Shown: piece after piece, positions 6,043 through 8,833 of the stretch
Layout of the letters: each line of letters begins with the position of its first letter
Position numbering within the stretch: the first letter of the stretch is position 1
Assembly (NCBI GenBank): GCA_013815575.1
Contig: JACDFX010000038.1
Span: 1 to 8,833, forward strand
Direction of reading: 5' to 3'
Length of the DNA stretch: 8,833 bases
Source of the DNA: Rubrobacter sp.
Lineage (GTDB): Bacteria > Actinomycetota > Rubrobacteria > Rubrobacterales > Rubrobacteraceae
The notes under the pieces: generated by a model
Databases searched by the model: none
What the model was told of the DNA's origin: nothing
What the model saw: the letters and a program-made list of their open reading frames with translations, nothing else
Position numbers and translations under genes: made by a program

Positions 6043-6482
6043 CCGGATTCTCCATTCCAGTCCAACAGCTCCGACCCAATTAGAGTTCGGATCCTGCCCC
6101 TCACCGACCTGAACGCCTCCATGCGCTCCTCTCCTTCGCCCGTGACCGATGATGGGTCCGGCAGCGACCAGTGCAACCGCTCCTTCGCCCCGGGGAAGAC
6201 CGGGCAGGCCTCGTTGGCGTCGTCGCAGACCGTCACCACGTATTCGAAGTGCTCGCCGAGGTAGCGGTCCAACGTCTTTGACTCCTGGCCGGAGATGTCC
6301 ACGCCGACCTCCCTCATCGCCTCTACCGCCTCCGGCCTGACGCGCGTCGCCTCCGTCCCGGCGCTGAAGGGCTCGAAGCGTTCCCCCGCCAGTCCCCTGA
6401 GCAAACCCTCGGCCATCTGGCTTCTCGCGGAGTTGTGGGTGCAAAGGAACAGCACGCGGGAGAGCCCTCGGGCATCAGCCAT
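6039..6482 (-). CDS. arsC: Arsenate reductase ArsC, thioredoxin-coupled type
   Basis: Reduces arsenate to arsenite in the cytoplasm by a three-cysteine relay. The 147-aa protein has the P-loop CTHNSARS with nucleophile C14 and R20, then C86 and C93 in VTVCDDANEACP, with the 7-residue spacing seen between C82 and C89 of Staphylococcus aureus pI258 ArsC. The general acid is D109 in LPDP. Length is typical. The HWSLPDPSS segment is a good match to this class rather than to the glutaredoxin-linked E. coli type. The ATG at 6482 has GGAGG 6 nt upstream and overlaps the end of arsR by 8 bp. The stop is shared with the start of the second arsC-like gene (ATGA). In actinobacteria the reductant could be thioredoxin or mycothiol; the thioredoxin-fold gene two positions downstream is a local candidate. 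Confidence 0.93.
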   Translation of the reverse strand: MADARGLSRVLFLCTHNSARSQMAEGLLRGLAGERFEPFSAGTEATRVRPEAVEAMREVGVDISGQESKTLDRYLGEHFEYVVTVCDDANEACPVFPGAKERLHWSLPDPSSVTGEGEERMEAFRSVRGRIRTLIGSELLDWNGESG

Positions 6483-6888
6483 CTCCGGCCTCCGGTCGGT
6501 GCCCCAGATGGTCTGCGGTCTCGGCGAGCAAGCCCCGGGCGGCGTCGCGGTTCAAGGAGTAGAAGCTCCAACGGCCCCTTCTTTCCTCGTGCGCGAACCC
6601 TGCCTCCTTGAGCTTCTTCATGTGGTAGGAGACCTTCGACTGGCCCATCCCGAAGTAGGCCTCGAACTCGCAGACGCAGATGCCGGCGTCCTGATCTTCG
6701 ACCGGAACGCCGCAGTCAGGCAGGCTGCAGCAACCCCGGCCCTCGGCCATCATCCCGAGCATCCTCACCCGGATGGGGTCCGAGAGCGCCTGCCCAAGCG
6801 CGACGAGCCGCCCGATCCGTCCTTCGTCCGCGCCGCCCGGGGCCCGCGGTCCGTTCTCCTCGACGACCCCCAGGTTCTGGCCCGGCAA
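6475..6888 (-). CDS. arsR: ArsR/SmtB family arsenite-responsive repressor
   Basis: A 137-aa winged-helix repressor that should leave DNA when As(III) binds its cysteines. ICVCEF (C71, C73) matches the CVC arsenite site of E. coli ArsR. GMGQSKVSYHMKKLKEAG (80-97) is the recognition helix and ERRGRWSFYSL the wing. Just before the CVC motif lies an extra Cys-rich segment, GCCSLPDCG (C53, C54, C59), not found in the E. coli protein, so this protein may use a different or larger As(III) site. No ATG suits the start. TTG 6886-6888 has AAGGA 7 nt upstream and begins 2 nt after the arsM stop; a longer frame to 7092 is an overlap artefact. Placed second in the operon, it probably controls the arsM promoter and so its own expression. 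Confidence 0.9.
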   Translation of the reverse strand: MPGQNLGVVEENGPRAPGGADEGRIGRLVALGQALSDPIRVRMLGMMAEGRGCCSLPDCGVPVEDQDAGICVCEFEAYFGMGQSKVSYHMKKLKEAGFAHEERRGRWSFYSLNRDAARGLLAETADHLGHRPEAGDG

Positions 6889-6890
6889 CC

Positions 6891-7718
6891 TCAGATCCTT
6901 TCCGGCTTGCGGGCGCGGACGAAGGCACTCGCGGCCGGAACCTTGCGGAGCGCCTCGCGCTTCTCTTCTGTATCCAGGCCCTCTACAGTCTCGGGCTCGT
7001 AGACGTTGACCACCTCGACGGAGACGCTCTCGAATCCGGCAGCCGCCAGCAGGTCTTCGTACTCCCCTTTCTCCAGGGCCCCGACGACGCACCCGGTCCA
7101 GAGGCCGACCGTCTCGCGGACTTCTTCCGGCAGGTCCCTCTTTCTCCCCAGGAAGACCACGTCAGAGACGGCGAACCGGCCGCCGGGCTTGAGGACCCGG
7201 AAGGCCTCGGAGACTACCCTGGGCTTGTCGGTGGAGAGGTTGACGACGCAGTTGCTTATGACGACGTCCACGTACCCGTCGGGCAGCGGAACCGCCTCGA
7301 TCTCACCTTTCAGAAACTCCGCGTTCTCGACCCCGGACTCGGCCCTGTTACGACGGGCAAGCTCCAGCATCTCATCGGTCATGTCGAGGCCGTACGCCTT
7401 CCCCCGGGGCGCCACGCGCCGGGCGGAGAGCAACACGTCGATCCCACCTCCACTACCAAGGTCCAGCACGACCTCACCCGGCGCCAGATCCGCCAGCGCA
7501 ACCGGGTTGCCGCACCCGAGCGAGGCCTCCGCCGCGGGACGCGGCAACTCCTCCCTCTCCGCCTGGGAGTAACTTTCCCGCGCGAACCTGCTGGTCCCCA
7601 CGCCATCCCCATCGGAACCACACCCGCAAGACGAGCCGCAACAAGAGTCCCCGTTCCTGGCGGCAACGGCAAGCCCCGCGTACCTATCCCTCACACGCTC
7701 CCGCAGATCGTCAGCCAC
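6891..7718 (-). CDS. arsM: Arsenite S-adenosylmethionine methyltransferase
   Basis: Methylates As(III) to mono-, di- and trimethyl species with S-adenosylmethionine and thiol reductants; volatile products leave the cell. The 275-aa protein has a class I methyltransferase domain with the SAM motif LDLGSGGG (86-93) and the acidic GLDMTDEML loop. The three conserved arsenic-binding cysteines are present: C69 (LGCGNP), C157 (SNCVVNL) and C210 (TGCVVGAL), corresponding to C72, C174 and C224 of Cyanidioschyzon ArsM. An extra N-terminal cluster (C26, C27, C31, C33) is common in bacterial ArsM. GTG 7716-7718 is chosen because TAGGG lies 5 nt upstream and AAAGG 10 nt upstream; the TTG 18 nt further out has no ribosome binding site. 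It is the first gene of the operon, directly behind the promoter. Confidence 0.94.
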   Translation of the reverse strand: MADDLRERVRDRYAGLAVAARNGDSCCGSSCGCGSDGDGVGTSRFARESYSQAEREELPRPAAEASLGCGNPVALADLAPGEVVLDLGSGGGIDVLLSARRVAPRGKAYGLDMTDEMLELARRNRAESGVENAEFLKGEIEAVPLPDGYVDVVISNCVVNLSTDKPRVVSEAFRVLKPGGRFAVSDVVFLGRKRDLPEEVRETVGLWTGCVVGALEKGEYEDLLAAAGFESVSVEVVNVYEPETVEGLDTEEKREALRKVPAASAFVRARKPERI

Positions 7719-7736
7719 GGTAACCCTACCTTTCAA

Positions 7737-7752
7737 ATCAAGAAATGTTGAT
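7737..7752. promoter_or_regulatory. Operator-like repeat ATCAA-N6-TTGAT at the ars transcription start
   Basis: atcaa (7737-7741), six bases, ttgat (7748-7752) forms a perfect dyad of the ATCAA-N6-TTGAT kind reported for several ArsR-family operators (from memory). It lies at about -3 to +13 relative to the predicted start and overlaps the other dyad by 3 bp. Confidence 0.6.
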
Positions 7753-7774
7753 ATGATTTTAGACTGATCATATC
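7750..7774. promoter_or_regulatory. Operator-like inverted repeat over the ars -10 and spacer
   Basis: gatatgat (7750-7757), a 9-nt gap, then atcatatc (7767-7774): a perfect 8-bp dyad that covers the -10 element and much of the spacer. AT-rich dyads of this size and position are typical ArsR/SmtB operators. Binding would exclude RNA polymerase. Confidence 0.6.
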
Positions 7775-7785
7775 TATCCTGTCAA
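7756..7785 (-). promoter_or_regulatory. Promoter of the arsenic operon
   Basis: On the minus strand a perfect TTGACA (7780-7785) is followed after 18 nt by TAAAAT (7756-7761, five of six consensus bases). Transcription should start near 7749, leaving a leader of about 31 nt before the arsM GTG. It is the best sigma-70 type promoter in the window and overlaps two inverted repeats. Confidence 0.8.
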
Positions 7786-7824
7786 GAGGAGCGCGGTGGC
7801 CGCTTGCGGTGGCGTGCGCCGTTT

Positions 7825-8343
7825 CTACGTGAAGAGGGGTTTCTGGATCTCCTCCTCGAAGTCCAGGAGGCGCGCTTTCAGGGGCATGCCGTCAGCGTAG
7901 CCCTTGAGCGAGCCGTCGGCGCCGACCACCCTGTGGCAGGGGACCACGAGCAGAACGGGGTTGTCGGCGCACGCGGCTCCCACATCCTGGGCGTTTCCCG
8001 TGCCCTCGATCGATTCGGACACCTGTCCGTAGGTACGCGTCTCACCGAACGGGATGCGCGAGAGCTCCGCCCACACGGCTTCCTGAAAATCCGAGCCCCT
8101 GCGCGCCACCGGCAGGTCGAACAAGCGGCGCTCGCCAGCGAAGTACCCGGCGAGCTGCCCGTGGGCGGCGGCCGTCCGGGCCTCGTCGCGCAAGAACGAG
8201 AAGCCCTCGCGCATTAGCCTGTCCTCCAGGATGGCGGGGTGACGGCTCTCGCGAAACCTCAGGCCGAGTAGCGCCCCGGTTTCGTCCGTCGCAAAGGCGG
8301 TGGGACCCACCGGGGATTCGATCTCGTCCAGGTAAGCGTTCAT
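7825..8343 (-). CDS. ogt: Methylated-DNA--protein-cysteine methyltransferase (Ogt type)
   Basis: Removes methyl or larger alkyl groups from O6 of guanine (and O4 of thymine) in DNA by irreversible transfer to its own cysteine. Counting from the start used here (172 aa), the acceptor is C136 in VVPCHRVV, followed by the conserved GADGSLKGYA. An N-terminal ribonuclease-like domain (about 1-80) and the helix-turn-helix segment IPFGETRTYGQVSESI are present. The usual A-R-A-V-G, whose Arg is the finger that flips the damaged base (R128 in human AGT), reads A-Q-D-V-G, with Q119 in place of Arg. The in-frame ATG at 8352 abuts GGAGG with no spacing; the same GGAGG is 9 nt from ATG 8343, which is preferred. 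It lies 106 bp upstream of arsM, past the ars promoter, and is not obviously part of that operon. Confidence 0.88.
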   Translation of the reverse strand: MNAYLDEIESPVGPTAFATDETGALLGLRFRESRHPAILEDRLMREGFSFLRDEARTAAAHGQLAGYFAGERRLFDLPVARRGSDFQEAVWAELSRIPFGETRTYGQVSESIEGTGNAQDVGAACADNPVLLVVPCHRVVGADGSLKGYADGMPLKARLLDFEEEIQKPLFT

Positions 8344-8377
8344 CTCATCCATCCTCCAGCTCGCTTACGTCTCAGTC

Positions 8378-8391
8378 TCTACACTTGTAGA
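8378..8391. promoter_or_regulatory. TetR-type operator-like palindrome upstream of ogt
   Basis: tctaca-ct-tgtaga is a perfect 6-2-6 palindrome, extending to gtNNtctacaNNtgtagaNNac. It ends 35 bp before the chosen ogt start. A TetR-family gene lies immediately upstream on the same strand, so its product is a natural candidate ligand. No clear -35/-10 pair was found beside it. Confidence 0.45.
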
Positions 8392-8412
8392 ACACGCTGT
8401 GACTGCGGAAAG

Positions 8413-8431
8413 GTTCGTTTGCGCAAAGAAC
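8413..8431. other. Dyad between the TetR-type gene and ogt
   Basis: A 10-bp palindrome tttgcgcaaa (8418-8427) is flanked by gttc (8413-8416) and gaac (8428-8431), giving a hairpin with one bulged base. It lies about 50 bp after the tetR-type stop. It could be a weak terminator (tail CCTTTCC on the minus strand) or a second protein-binding site. Confidence 0.3.
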
Positions 8432-8483
8432 GTCGTGGAGGCGGCGCTCGTCAGCCGATCCCGCAGCGGGGTACACCGGCCGA

Positions 8484-8833
8484 CTACAGCCCCCGTTCGA
8501 CCATGTCTACCAGACGGCGCCCGACGTCTTGCGCCTGGGCATGGTCGAGGCCGCGCAGGGGACCATCGATGAGGAGCATGGCGAGGCCGTGTACCGCGGA
8601 CCACGCCAGGAACTCGGCACCCGGGCGACGCTCGGGAGGCAGGACGCCCGCCTCGACGAGCCCGTCCAGGGCGGCGCCAAGAAGCTGGAAGGGGGTTAGG
8701 CCGCCCCCCCCGGCCCTGGCCGGGCTGGCGGCGCTGCGCAAATTATCCGAGGCCGAGAACGCCGTCCGGAACAACCCCGGCTCTGCCCGGGCGAACCGCA
8801 AGTATCCGGTGCCGACGGCGCGCAGGCACGCCC
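8484..8833 (-). CDS. TetR/AcrR family transcriptional regulator, C-terminal part (partial)
   Basis: The frame is open to the right edge and stops at TAG 8484-8486. The visible 116 residues begin within a ligand-binding domain: YLRFARAEPGLFRTAF resembles the aYvrFAlehPglfrlmF segment of TetR proteins with the WHG-type C-terminal domain, and WSAVHGLAMLLIDGPL matches the W-x3-HG signature that names it. The DNA-binding helix-turn-helix and true start lie outside the window. The gene is upstream of ogt on the same strand with a 140-bp gap containing a palindrome it might bind. The ligand and targets are unknown. Confidence 0.8.
   Translation of the reverse strand, partial: ACLRAVGTGYLRFARAEPGLFRTAFSASDNLRSAASPARAGGGGLTPFQLLGAALDGLVEAGVLPPERRPGAEFLAWSAVHGLAMLLIDGPLRGLDHAQAQDVGRRLVDMVERGL

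Noticed and set aside
6043..6444. 134-residue N-terminal extension of the second arsC-like gene
   Set aside because: It overlaps arsC in another frame and is compositionally odd; the ATGA overlap at 6039-6042 and the MRKQKVLFLC start fit the family.
1..8833. CRISPR array, insertion sequence or att site
   Set aside because: No regularly spaced repeats, transposase or integrase motifs, or flanking direct repeats were seen on either strand.

Overview
The window is high-GC DNA whose complete genes all lie on the minus strand. Only the 3' end of one plus-strand gene enters at the left edge. The actinobacterial style (NrdR next to a B12-dependent class II ribonucleotide reductase, GTG/TTG starts, thioredoxin-type ArsC, Cys-rich ArsM) suggests a deep-branching actinobacterium such as Rubrobacter. 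That is inference from protein style, not a database match.

Layout, left to right. (1) 1-123: C-terminal end of a cation diffusion facilitator (+), converging on nrdJ, with a terminator for nrdJ at 122-152. (2) 177-3069: nrdR-nrdJ, transcribed leftward, so repressor and reductase of dNTP synthesis form one unit with a strong hairpin between them. (3) 3070-3403: the only long intergenic stretch. It holds candidate nrdR promoters, two tandem NrdR-box-like sites 30 bp apart, three copies of a gttcaggt-centred dyad, and a separate hairpin. (4) 3404-3922: tadA, the tRNA adenosine deaminase. (5) 4007-7718: a leftward arsenic detoxification operon in the order arsM, arsR, arsC, a second arsC-like gene, a thioredoxin-fold gene, an aquaporin and a ynfA-family membrane protein. 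The first six genes overlap or are separated by 2 nt. Its promoter (TTGACA-N18-TAAAAT) is covered by two inverted repeats expected to bind ArsR. (6) 7825-8343: an O6-alkylguanine-DNA alkyltransferase (ogt) lacking the usual arginine finger. (7) 8484-8833: C-terminal part of a TetR-type regulator running off the right edge, with a TetR-operator-like palindrome between it and ogt.

How the genes may work together: arsenate would be reduced by the ArsC enzymes, perhaps re-reduced by the adjacent thioredoxin-fold protein. Arsenite would then be methylated by ArsM or leave through the aquaporin. No ArsB or Acr3 pump lies in the window, so the channel takes the pump's usual place, as described for AqpS of Sinorhizobium meliloti. 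This arrangement is the most interesting feature of the window. The other points worth checking are the Cys-rich ArsR, the intergenic dyads and the unusual Ogt.
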